A model generated the notes under the pieces. That model worked only from the letters and a program-made list of their open reading frames with translations, was not told the DNA's origin and did not search any database. A DNA stretch of 64,000 nt from Oscillospiraceae bacterium (GTDB lineage Bacteria; Bacillota; Clostridia; Oscillospirales; Oscillospiraceae), in assembly GCA_015067885.1 (NCBI GenBank), contig SVLO01000006.1, positions 22,475 to 86,474 on the forward strand, written 5' to 3'. Shown one piece after another: positions 8,718 through 18,034 of this stretch. Positions within the stretch are counted from its first letter, which is position 1. Each line of letters opens with the position of its first letter. Position numbers and translations under genes: made by a program.

Positions 8718-9677
8718 ATGAAGGAATTTGTCATCGTGAAAAACGACGCCGGACAGCGGTTGGATCGCTGGATGGGCAAGACCATGCCCCTGCTCCCCGC
8801 CCCCTTGGCACAGAAATACATCCGACTGAATCGGGTCAAGCTCAACGGCAAGGGCGCCAAGCGGGACACCCGCCTGCAGGTGGGCGACGTGCTGCAGCTT
8901 TACATCAACGACGAGTTCTTCGACCGCCCCACTCCGGAAAACGCCTTTCTCTCCCTCTACCAGCCCCAGCTTAACATCGTCTATGAGGACGAAAACCTGA
9001 TGCTGCTGGACAAGCGTCCCGGCATGGTAGTCCACCCGGACGAGAGCGAGCGGGTCAACACCCTCATCACCCACATTCAGGCCTATCTCTATCAAAAGCG
9101 GGAGTGGTCCCCCTATTGGGAGAACTCCTTTGCCCCCGCCCTGTGCAACCGCATTGACCGCAACACCGGCGGCATCGTCATCGCCGCCAAGAACGCCGAG
9201 ACCCTGCGCATCATGAACGACAAGATCCAGGCCCGGGAGATAACGAAAAAATATCTTTGCATCACCCTTGGCAAGATGCAGCCCCCCACCGGCCGGCTGG
9301 AGCTGTTCCTGCGCAAGGACGAGGGCAAAAAGCTAGTGGACGTCTTCGACCGGCCCGTGGCCGGGACCAAGACCGCCCTGACCGACTACCGCACCCTGCA
9401 GACCAACGGCGACCTCTCTTTGGTGGAGGTGGAGCTGCTCACCGGCCGAACCCATCAGATCCGCGCCAGCTTCGCCCACAAGGGCCATCCCCTGCTGGGG
9501 GACGGCAAGTACGGCCGGGGCGACGTCAACCGCCGCTACGGCGAAACCCGGCAGGCCCTGTACAGTTACTACCTGCGTTTCGACTTTCCCACCGACGCGG
9601 GCAGTTTGGAATATCTGCGGGGCCGGGAGTTTACCGTGGAGAATGTCCCCTTTGTGCCGCAGTATTTTCAGGGTTGA
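8718..9677 (+). CDS. RluA/RluD family pseudouridine synthase
   Basis: Predicted RNA pseudouridine synthase of 319 residues. The N-terminal 65 residues form an S4-like RNA-binding domain (QKYIRLNRVKLNGK). The catalytic domain follows, with the RxD motif in CNRIDRNTGG; the aspartate near residue 147 should be catalytic. GRTHQIRASFAHKGHPLLGD is the conserved C-terminal motif. It belongs to the RluC/RluD group, but the target uridine cannot be assigned. The -35 box of the next gene overlaps its stop codon. Confidence 0.9.
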   Translation: MKEFVIVKNDAGQRLDRWMGKTMPLLPAPLAQKYIRLNRVKLNGKGAKRDTRLQVGDVLQLYINDEFFDRPTPENAFLSLYQPQLNIVYEDENLMLLDKRPGMVVHPDESERVNTLITHIQAYLYQKREWSPYWENSFAPALCNRIDRNTGGIVIAAKNAETLRIMNDKIQAREITKKYLCITLGKMQPPTGRLELFLRKDEGKKLVDVFDRPVAGTKTALTDYRTLQTNGDLSLVEVELLTGRTHQIRASFAHKGHPLLGDGKYGRGDVNRRYGETRQALYSYYLRFDFPTDAGSLEYLRGREFTVENVPFVPQYFQG

Positions 9678-9702
9678 AAATCTCACGACACTATGATACA
9701 AT
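9674..9702 (+). promoter_or_regulatory. Promoter of the lipoprotein gene
   Basis: TTGAAA (9674-9679) and TACAAT (9697-9702) are 17 bases apart. The -35 box overlaps the stop codon of the preceding pseudouridine synthase gene. The lipoprotein ATG is 31 bases downstream. Confidence 0.7.
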
Positions 9703-9732
9703 GACCCCATAAATAAAAAAAGGAGTGTCCCC

Positions 9733-10413
9733 ATGAAAAAGTTTATTTCCCTGATTCTTGCCCTCGTTCTGTCCCTCTCTTTGGTCGCCTGTGGAAGCGA
9801 GTCTACTCCCGACCCCGCTCGCACGGTCGATGCCGTTCTGTCCACCCTGTTCCACGACGACACCACCGCAATGGGCGATCTGTTCGGCTACTCCTCTCGT
9901 GATGCGATTTTGGACGATTGGTTTGACGGCGACGATCCTCGCGACCTCTTGCTGGACGAGTTTGTTAAGGCTTTTGCCGAAGAGGCTTTATTGGAGGATG
10001 ATTCCGTCATAACCAATCTGGGCATCGCTTTCATGGATGCTTTTGCTCGTATCCCCTACACTTGCACCACCGATAGCATCGACGAGGACGCCGGCATTGC
10101 CGTTGTTTCCATCACCATCACCCCCTTCCCCGAGGATGCTTTTGAGGACGGTCTGTCTAGCTATGTGTACAGCAACTACCTCGACGAACTGACCTCCTCC
10201 GACGATACTTCCGAATTGTATAATATAATTTTCAAGGCTATGACGGAGTACGTAAATCAACTGCAGCCCACCGGTACGCCCACCACACTCCAGCTTTCCT
10301 GCGAGTTGGTTGAGGACACCATCAACGGCAAGACCCGCTCCTGCTGGATCCCCACCGATTCCGAATCCTTTGGCGAAGAGTTCGCCGCCGCCGCATTCAA
10401 CTTTAATTACTAA
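9733..10413 (+). CDS. Predicted lipoprotein of unknown function
   Basis: A 226-residue secreted lipoprotein. It starts with a basic signal peptide and hydrophobic core and ends in the lipobox LVAC, so the mature protein would begin at the lipidated Cys20. The mature part is rich in Asp, Ser and Thr and shows no catalytic motif I recognise. It resembles the many small DUF-type surface lipoproteins of gut clostridia. It has its own promoter, an AAAGGAG site and a strong terminator, so it is a single-gene unit. Confidence 0.75.
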   Translation: MKKFISLILALVLSLSLVACGSESTPDPARTVDAVLSTLFHDDTTAMGDLFGYSSRDAILDDWFDGDDPRDLLLDEFVKAFAEEALLEDDSVITNLGIAFMDAFARIPYTCTTDSIDEDAGIAVVSITITPFPEDAFEDGLSSYVYSNYLDELTSSDDTSELYNIIFKAMTEYVNQLQPTGTPTTLQLSCELVEDTINGKTRSCWIPTDSESFGEEFAAAAFNFNY

Positions 10414-10435
10414 TTCATTTACGCCTGTACACCTC

Positions 10436-10470
10436 AAACGCCGCCCGATGGATTCGGGCGGCGTTTTTTC
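10436..10470 (+). terminator. Terminator after the lipoprotein gene
   Basis: A 13-bp GC-rich stem (AAACGCCGCCCGA) with a 5-base loop is followed by TTTTTTC. Confidence 0.92.
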
Positions 10471-10502
10471 TTTGATATGTAACGGAAAATTTTGCAGATA
10501 TA

Positions 10503-10531
10503 TTGACATTTTACCCTGTAAATTATATAGT
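10503..10531 (+). promoter_or_regulatory. Promoter of the potABCD operon
   Basis: TTGACA (10503-10508) and TATAGT (10526-10531) have a 17-base spacer. The leader to potA is about 115 bases and includes a GC-rich stretch around 10553-10600 that may fold. Confidence 0.8.
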
Positions 10532-10649
10532 GTAATTTGCTATCCGTGAAAGTCCGGCCCCCCGGCAGGGGCGCCCCGCACCCACCGAACCGGACGAATA
10601 AATCGAGGGAGCTGACAACCACTTTTTTGTAGAAACGGGGGACCCGATT

Positions 10650-11808
<1,159 letters not shown>

Positions 11809-11819
<11 letters not shown>

Positions 11820-12663
11820 GCTCTCCGGCTTCGCCGTACCCTACGTGGTGTGGATGGCGCTGGTGGTGGTTATCCCCATCCTCATCATGGCTGTGTACTC
11901 CGTGACTACGGCGGACTTCGACCTGACCGGGGAAAACTTCACCCGGATGGGCGACTACGTGTCCGTGTTCGCCCGCTCCTTCAATTTGGCCATTATAGCT
12001 ACCGTGGTCTGCCTGTTCATCGGCTACCCCATGGCCTATGTTATGGCAAAGGAGGGTCCCGGATTCCAGCGGGTGGCCATGGCCCTGATCATGCTTCCCA
12101 TGTGGATGAACTTCCTGCTGCGGACCTATTCCTGGATGTCCATTTTGGAAAACAACGGTCTGCTGAACCAGTTTTTCGATGCCATTCATCTGTTTGATTT
12201 GATCAATCACATCTTCGGCACCAATATCGAGTATTTTCAAATGATCGGCACCTCCGGCGCGGTGGTGCTGGGCATGGTGTACAACTATCTGCCCTTTATG
12301 ATTTTGCCCATCTACTCCGTCATCGTCAAGCTGGACCACTCCCTGCTGGAGGCGGCCCGGGACCTTGGCTCCAACAACGTCACCGTGTTCCGCCGTGTCA
12401 TCCTGCCCCTGTCCCTGCCCGGCGTGCTGTCCGGCGTGACCATGGTATTCGTCCCCTCCGTGTCCACCTTTGCCATCTCCCGCCTGCTGGGCGGCGGCAC
12501 CCACATGATGCTGGGCGACCTGATCGAGCAGCAGTTCCTTGGCGGCGCCTACGACCCCCATCTGGGCGCGGCCATCGCCATGGTGATGATGGTCATCGTA
12601 GTGGTGTGCATGGTGGTCATGAACCACTTTGGTGAGGGCGAAGAACAGGCGGTGATGCTATGA
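11809..12663 (+). CDS. potB: Spermidine/putrescine ABC transporter permease PotB
   Basis: Inner-membrane permease of 284 residues with about six transmembrane helices. The cytoplasmic EAA loop ([20 protein letters not shown]) contacts PotA. I take the ATG at 11809, which has AGGAGGA eight bases upstream, instead of the longer frame from 11731 that would lie deep inside potA. The stop overlaps the next start as ATGA, so potB and potCD are translationally coupled. Confidence 0.92.
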
Positions 12664-14666
12664 AAAAGCAAAACAGCCTGGGCAGCCGCCTGCTGATGGG
12701 ACTGGTATTCGCTTTCCTGTACGCCCCCATCCTGTTGCTGATCGTTTTCTCCTTCAACGCCGGAGAAAGTAACACCGTCTGGCACGGTTTCTCCCTGCAC
12801 TGGTACAAGGAGCTGTTCCAAAACCGCATCATTATGGAAAGCGTGTATACCACCCTGCTGGTGTCCGTGCTGTCCACCGCCATTGCCACCGTCATCGGCA
12901 CCTTTGCCGCCATCGGCCTGTACAGCCTGCGCCGCCGGCTGCGCTCTCCCCTGCTGACCATCAACAACATTCCCATGATGAATGCCGACATCGTCACCGG
13001 CGTGTCCCTGTGTCTGTTCTTCGCCGCTTTTTTCCAGGGCTGGCGTGCTTTCGCCCGCTGGTTCAACGGCGTACAGGACGTGCTGGAGCTGCCCGCACGC
13101 ATGACTTTGGGCTTTGTCACTCTGCTCATCGCCCATTTGGTGTTCAACATTCCCTACGTCATTCTGAACGTGGCGCCCAAGCTGCGGCAGATGGATAAGA
13201 ATTTGGTGGACGCGGCTCAGGACCTTGGCTGCACCTGGATGCAGGCCTTTTGGAAGGTCATCCTGCCGGAGATCAAGCCCGGGATCGTGTCCGGCGCGCT
13301 GATCGCCTTTACCATGTCCATTGACGACTTCGTCATCTCCTATTTCACCGCCGGCTCCTCCACCTCCACCTTGGCCATGACCATCTACGGCATGACCAAG
13401 CGACGCATCACGCCGGAGATCAACGCCATCTCTACCCTGCTGTTCGTGGTTGTGCTGGTGCTGCTGGTCGTCAACAACGTGCGGGAGGCCCGGCTGGAGC
13501 GTCAGGCCCAGCGCCGGGCGGCCCCCAGCGCCGCCCGTCCCCTCTCCTTCCCTGCCAAACCCACCAAAAGCCACCGCAATTTCAAGCGGTTTGGCGCGTT
13601 GGCTGTTGCCGCCGCCCTGCTTGTGTGCCTGGTGGTGTTGGGCGGGCAGACCCGCTCGCAGCGGGTGGTAAACGTGTGCAGTTGGGGCGAATACATCGAC
13701 CCGGAACTCATCGACATCTTTGAGGAACGCACCGGCATCCGGGTCAACTACCAAACCGCCGAGAGCAACGAGGCCATGTACTCCCTGCTTATGAGCGGCG
13801 GCGGTGACTACGACGTTATCACCCCCTCGGACTACATGATCGCTCAATTGATCGAGGAGGATATGCTGGCCGAGCTGAATTACGACAGCATCCCCAATTT
13901 CGAGTTGATCGGTCAGCAGTTCCAAAATCTGCCCTACGACCCGGAGAACAAGTACACCGTTCCCTACGCCTGGGGTACCGTGGGCATCATCTACGACCGC
14001 AACAAGCTCTCTGCCGAGCCGGACAGCTGGAGCGCGCTGTACGACGACGCCAACGCCGGCAACGTACTGCTCATCAACAACTCCCGGGATGCCTACGGCA
14101 TCGCGCTGAAGTATCTGGGCTACTCGGTCAACACCACCGACGAAACCGAGATCCGCAAGGCTCACGCCCTGGTGGCCGACGCCATGGACCGGGGCGTGTT
14201 CCAGGGCAAGGTCATGGACGAGGTATTCCAAAAGATGGAGGGCGGCAACGCCGCCATCGCCACCTATTACGCCGGCGACTACCTGTCCATGGCGGAAAAT
14301 CAGGCCGACTACGTGGACCTGGGCTTTGCGGTACCCAAAGAGGGTTCCAACTGGTTTGTGGATGCCATGTGTATCCTGAAGGACTCCCCCAACACCGACG
14401 AGGCCCACGAGTGGATCAACTTCATGGCCTCTACCGAAGCTAGCCTGCGTAACATGGACTACATTTGGTACGCCTCCCCCAACGTCAAGGCGCTGGAGGG
14501 CTATCCCGCCTATTATGAGCAGGAATACGGCGAAGCTCTGGACCCCGAGGTCTACGAGATCATGGCCGCCCCGCAGGAGGTTTTGGACCGGTGCGAGATG
14601 TACGTCAGTCTCCCCCCTGAAACCCGCACACTTTATAAGGATCTTTGGATCACCCTGGGCATCTGA
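12660..14666 (+). CDS. potCD: Fused PotC permease and PotD polyamine-binding protein
   Basis: A single 668-residue protein carries two transporter parts that are separate in E. coli. Residues 1-275 are the PotC permease, with an EAA loop at about 184-203 (DAAQDLGCTWMQAFWKVILP). A basic, Ala/Arg-rich linker covers about 276-311. A further membrane helix (about 312-329) then anchors the PotD-like binding domain (about 335-668), which contains VCSWGEYIDPEL, TPSDYMIAQL and the late NFMASTEASL region. The nucleotide sequence is open throughout. The fusion tethers one binding protein to each permease outside the membrane. PotD-type lipobox and signal peptidase sites are absent. Confidence 0.92.
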   Translation: MKKQNSLGSRLLMGLVFAFLYAPILLLIVFSFNAGESNTVWHGFSLHWYKELFQNRIIMESVYTTLLVSVLSTAIATVIGTFAAIGLYSLRRRLRSPLLTINNIPMMNADIVTGVSLCLFFAAFFQGWRAFARWFNGVQDVLELPARMTLGFVTLLIAHLVFNIPYVILNVAPKLRQMDKNLVDAAQDLGCTWMQAFWKVILPEIKPGIVSGALIAFTMSIDDFVISYFTAGSSTSTLAMTIYGMTKRRITPEINAISTLLFVVVLVLLVVNNVREARLERQAQRRAAPSAARPLSFPAKPTKSHRNFKRFGALAVAAALLVCLVVLGGQTRSQRVVNVCSWGEYIDPELIDIFEERTGIRVNYQTAESNEAMYSLLMSGGGDYDVITPSDYMIAQLIEEDMLAELNYDSIPNFELIGQQFQNLPYDPENKYTVPYAWGTVGIIYDRNKLSAEPDSWSALYDDANAGNVLLINNSRDAYGIALKYLGYSVNTTDETEIRKAHALVADAMDRGVFQGKVMDEVFQKMEGGNAAIATYYAGDYLSMAENQADYVDLGFAVPKEGSNWFVDAMCILKDSPNTDEAHEWINFMASTEASLRNMDYIWYASPNVKALEGYPAYYEQEYGEALDPEVYEIMAAPQEVLDRCEMYVSLPPETRTLYKDLWITLGI

Positions 14667-14700
14667 TGCCCGGGGTGTTCCCTTCAAAAAGGAGTTTCCT

Positions 14701-15417
14701 ATGCGCGACACCGTCAAGCTCCACACACCTGTAAAAATGATCGCCCATCGCGGACTCAGCGGATTGGAGCGCGAAAACACCGCAGCCGCCTTCATCGCCG
14801 CCGGTCAGCGCAGCTACTACGGCATCGAGGCTGACGTTCACCGCACCGCAGACGGCAAATTCATCATCATCCACGACGACTCCCCCGCCCGGGTAGCCGG
14901 TGTCAAGGGTACTGTGGAGGAAATGACCTTTGATGCGCTGCGTTGTATGCGTTTGCGGGACTTGGCCAATACCCCCCGCGAAGATTTGGCCCTGCCCAGT
15001 TTGGAGGAATACGTCCGCATCTGCAAGGAGTACGACAAGCAAAGTGTACTGGAGCTGAAAAACCACATGGATCCGCAGGATATCCGGGCCATCATCAATA
15101 TCATCCGGGCCGACGGCTGGTTGGAGCGCACTACCTTCATCTCCTTCGACCTTCCTAACCTGATCTGCCTGCGAGATTTGCTTCCTCAGCAATCGCTCCA
15201 ATTCCTCACCAAAGAGCAAAACAAAAAGCTGCTGCCTCTTTTGGTGGAGTACCGCCTTGATTTGGACATCAAATTCACCGCGTTAAACGCCAAGCTGGTG
15301 GATGCCTGCCACAACAACGGCCTTTTGGTCAACGCATGGACCGTGGACAACCCGGAACAGGGCCGCAAACTGGCGGCCTTAGGTGTGGACTTTGTTACGT
15401 CCAATATCTTGGAGTGA
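14701..15417 (+). CDS. Glycerophosphodiester phosphodiesterase family protein
   Basis: Predicted cytosolic GDPD of 238 residues that would hydrolyse glycerophosphodiesters from phospholipid turnover to glycerol-3-phosphate and an alcohol. It has the family motif IAHRGLSGLERENT (H16, R17), the metal-binding pair in GIEADVHRTADG, the second catalytic histidine in IIIHDDS, and a C-terminal VNAWTVDNPEQ. The ATG at 14701 follows AAAAAGGAGTTTCCT; a longer upstream frame overlaps potCD. It lies 34 bases after potCD and may be read from the same transcript. Confidence 0.88.
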   Translation: MRDTVKLHTPVKMIAHRGLSGLERENTAAAFIAAGQRSYYGIEADVHRTADGKFIIIHDDSPARVAGVKGTVEEMTFDALRCMRLRDLANTPREDLALPSLEEYVRICKEYDKQSVLELKNHMDPQDIRAIINIIRADGWLERTTFISFDLPNLICLRDLLPQQSLQFLTKEQNKKLLPLLVEYRLDLDIKFTALNAKLVDACHNNGLLVNAWTVDNPEQGRKLAALGVDFVTSNILE

Positions 15418-15423
15418 TCCTCT

Positions 15424-15458
15424 CTCCCTCTGCCGCCCACCGCAGCAGAGGGAGTTTT
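15424..15458 (+). terminator. Terminator after the phosphodiesterase gene
   Basis: CTCCCTCTGC (15424-15433) pairs with GCAGAGGGAG (15445-15454), followed by TTTTA. It should end the pot transcript. Confidence 0.8.
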
Positions 15459-15520
15459 ATGTATAATCGCCATTTTTATGGACATACTGGAGATACATTC
15501 TTGAAAAGGAGGTAATTCCC

Positions 15521-15628
15521 ATGTCCGAGCAGAACAACCAGCAGCCTCAGAAGACTAACCAGCAGAACAACAAGCAGAACAGTCAGCAGTCCAAGAACGC
15601 CAAGGAGCAAAATCAGCAGAGCAAGTAA
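15521..15628 (+). CDS. Small Gln/Asn/Lys-rich protein, 35 residues
   Basis: An ATG eight bases after an AAAAGGAGG site opens a 35-codon frame ending in TAA. More than half of the residues are Gln or Asn, with interspersed Lys and Ser; the end reads AKEQNQQSK. It has no hydrophobic stretch. The composition recalls gamma-type small acid-soluble spore proteins, which carry QNQQS-like repeats, but length and order are not diagnostic. The excellent ribosome site argues that it is translated. It sits alone between a terminator and a candidate small RNA. Confidence 0.65.
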   Translation: MSEQNNQQPQKTNQQNNKQNSQQSKNAKEQNQQSK

Positions 15629-15695
15629 TGTTCACACTTTGTTTACGGCTTGTTTCAAATTTCTTGATGTTTTTTTGACCCATTATGGTAAACTG

Positions 15696-15862
15696 ACATC
15701 AAGGTAAGGGGAGCCCCTCCCCCGAGCCCATTTTACTGACCTGCGGGCCGTCAATCGCCGGTTCGCAGGTCAGCCCAAATTTTCAGTTCTCTTTCTCTTC
15801 TTTTTTCTCTCCTTAAGGCATGAACCCCCGTGCTGACCGGCACGGGGGTTCGTGTTTCTTCA
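15696..15862 (+). ncRNA. Candidate structured small RNA
   Basis: The 326-base gap between the 35-residue ORF and the next gene holds three hairpins in a row. They are GGGGAG/CTCCCC (15708-15722), a 10-bp stem CTGACCTGCG/CGCAGGTCAG (15736-15773), and a terminator AACCCCCGTGC/GCACGGGGGTT (15823-15850) followed by a T-rich tract. The stretch between the last two is pyrimidine-rich and unpaired. A weak TATGGT at 15684-15689 could be a -10 box. I do not recognise an Rfam family. Confidence 0.4.
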
Positions 15863-15878
15863 AACCTGTTTGTTTCCC

Positions 15879-15912
15879 TTGCTATTTTCGCCAGTTCCTG
15901 TTATGATAACAG
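15879..15912 (+). promoter_or_regulatory. Promoter overlapped by a 15-base palindrome
   Basis: TTGCTA (15879-15884) and TATGAT (15902-15907) have a 17-base spacer. The perfect palindrome CTGTTATGATAACAG (15898-15912) covers the -10 box, which is where a repressor would bind. It controls the operon starting at 15955. Confidence 0.55.
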
Positions 15913-15954
15913 TATGTGTGGCATACCCATTGTTCGTCCAAAAGGAGGATGACC

Positions 15955-16464
15955 GTGAACCCGATCAACGACGATTTCCTTCAACATCTGGCCCGCTGCT
16001 GTTGCCCCGGCATCTCCCTTTCTCCGGAGGAGGATGCCCTACCTCTGCTGGCAACCGGCAGAGCAAGATCCGACCGGCCCTTTGTTCTGTTTACACCCAA
16101 GCTGACCCTTTGGACCACCAATGTCAGCGAATATATTTATATATTCCACGTGCCGGAGCTGAATTTCGACACCCTGGCCCAATGCCATCGCCGCGCGCTG
16201 GACGCGGGAATGTCCCACTTCAGTCCCGCCGCCAGGCATCGCCACACCCATATTACCACCCTCATCCTTTGCGACGGCGCCCAGGCCGATGCCATGGACG
16301 CTCTTGTCCCCTTCAAAAAGCAGATAGGTGCCGCACTCTCTCCCAAGGCCCGCCTGACCTATCGTCTTGCGGCAATAGACCTCTCCAGCGGTGAGGTCGC
16401 CTGCAATCACCGTGGCCGCAAGCTGCTGGCCCCGTTGCAGCGCCTGGCTGCCCCATCTGCGTAG
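15955..16464 (+). CDS. Protein of unknown function upstream of the DUF1538 gene
   Basis: I do not recognise this 169-residue protein. It is soluble, has Cys-Cys-Cys near residue 15 and His-rich stretches (RHRHTHITT), and no signal peptide. The GTG at 15955 is preferred because AGGAGG lies six bases upstream; the ATG at 15949 touches the ribosome site. It ends in TAG, the only host gene in the window that I found doing so. It is 37 bases upstream of the DUF1538 gene and probably in the same operon, so it may serve the same system. Confidence 0.6.
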   Translation: MNPINDDFLQHLARCCCPGISLSPEEDALPLLATGRARSDRPFVLFTPKLTLWTTNVSEYIYIFHVPELNFDTLAQCHRRALDAGMSHFSPAARHRHTHITTLILCDGAQADAMDALVPFKKQIGAALSPKARLTYRLAAIDLSSGEVACNHRGRKLLAPLQRLAAPSA

Positions 16465-16501
16465 TGTTCAAACCATTTCAAGAGCGGAGGTGCTGTCCCA
16501 G

Positions 16502-18034
16502 ATGAATCACGTCCTGCAGGAAAAGGCAAAGGAGGCCCTTTCCTCTGTCCTGCCTATTACATTCATCATCCTGCTGCTCAGCGCCACGGTCACCCCAATG
16601 CCCCTGGATATGCTGGTACTGTTTCTTGTGGGTACGGTAATGCTGATTTTTGGCACCGCCCTGTTCTCTTTGGGTACCGACATGGCTATGACTCCTATGG
16701 GCGAGGGTATCGGCGCGCAACTGCCCAAAACGCGCAATATCGGGTTGATTTGTCTGATCACCTTCCTCATCGGTGTGCTGATCACCATGGCGGAGCCGGA
16801 TCTGCAGGTACTGGCCACCCAGGTGCCGTCCATCCCCAACATGACTTTGGTTTTGACCGTGGCCCTCGGTGTAGGCGGCTTTTTTGTGGTGGCTGTGCTG
16901 CGCACCCTGTTCGGCATCCCCCTGTCCCGCCTGCTGGTCATTTTTTATGCTTTCGTGTTCCTGCTGTCTATTTTCGTCCCCAAGGACTTTATTGCCATGG
17001 CCTTTGACTCCGGCGGTGTGACCACCGGCCCCATTACTGTTCCGTTCATTATGGCAATGGGCGTTGGCCTTGCCTCCATCCGAAGCGACCGCGGCTCGCA
17101 GGATGACAGCTTCGGCCTGGTGGCCCTGTGCAGCGTTGGCCCCATTTTGGCCGTGTTGATTTTAGGTGTCTGTTTCCACGGTAACTCCGCTCTGCCGGAA
17201 GAAACTCCCACCCCCCTCATCGAAACCGCCCAGGATGTGGCCGTACAGTTTGCCTCCAATCTGCCTCATTATGTGAAAGAGGTCGTCATCGCCCTGCTGC
17301 CCATTCTGTTCTTCTGCGTGATATTCCAGTTGCTGTTCCGCCGTTTCACCAACCACCAGCTACGTAAAATCTCCATCGGCTTCCTGTATACCTTCGTCGG
17401 CCTTGCCATTTTCCTGACCGGCGTGAATGTTGGTTTCATGCCTGCCGGTCGTTTCCTGGGCGGCGAGCTGGCCAAGCTGAAATACAACTGGCTGCTTGTC
17501 CCCTTGAGCATGGTCATCGGCTACTTTATCGTCACGGCCGAGCCTGCCGTCCATGTGCTGAACAAGCAGGTGGAGAGCATCACCGACGGCGGCGTGTCCC
17601 AGCGGTCCATGATGCTGTCCCTGTCCATCGGTGTGGCCATCTCTTTGGGTCTTTCCATGGTGCGGGTACTGACCGGCATCTCCATCTACTGGCTGCTGAT
17701 TCCCGGCTACATACTGGCCGTTGGCCTGACGTTCTTTGTTCCCAAGATGTTCACCGGTATCGCCTTCGACTCCGGCGGTGTGGCAAGCGGCCCGCTGACC
17801 ACCACCTTCCTGCTGCCCTTTGCAATGGGCGCCTGTGAAGCTGTTGGCGGAAACGTCCTGACCGATGCCTTCGGCATCGTATCCATGGTGGCCATGACCC
17901 CGCTGATCACTATCCAACTGCTGGGTCTGCTGCACGCCCTGCGTACCAGATCCGCACAGGCTGATCTGCCCGTCGTCGATGACGCCGAGGATGACGATAT
18001 TATTGAAATTAAGGAGGGATCGCCCAATGTCTGA
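16502..18034 (+). CDS. DUF1538 family membrane protein
   Basis: Integral membrane protein of 510 residues made of two homologous halves, each ending in a FDSGGV(T/A)(T/S)GP motif (about residues 170-180 and 422-432). The internal duplication and buried polar motifs suggest an inverted-repeat or two-fold symmetric transporter. The substrate is unknown. The ATG at 16502 has a GGAGGT site ten bases upstream. Its stop lies inside the start of the P-II-like gene (8-base overlap), so the two are translationally coupled, as expected for a transporter with a dedicated P-II-type regulator. Confidence 0.85.
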   Translation: MNHVLQEKAKEALSSVLPITFIILLLSATVTPMPLDMLVLFLVGTVMLIFGTALFSLGTDMAMTPMGEGIGAQLPKTRNIGLICLITFLIGVLITMAEPDLQVLATQVPSIPNMTLVLTVALGVGGFFVVAVLRTLFGIPLSRLLVIFYAFVFLLSIFVPKDFIAMAFDSGGVTTGPITVPFIMAMGVGLASIRSDRGSQDDSFGLVALCSVGPILAVLILGVCFHGNSALPEETPTPLIETAQDVAVQFASNLPHYVKEVVIALLPILFFCVIFQLLFRRFTNHQLRKISIGFLYTFVGLAIFLTGVNVGFMPAGRFLGGELAKLKYNWLLVPLSMVIGYFIVTAEPAVHVLNKQVESITDGGVSQRSMMLSLSIGVAISLGLSMVRVLTGISIYWLLIPGYILAVGLTFFVPKMFTGIAFDSGGVASGPLTTTFLLPFAMGACEAVGGNVLTDAFGIVSMVAMTPLITIQLLGLLHALRTRSAQADLPVVDDAEDDDIIEIKEGSPNV

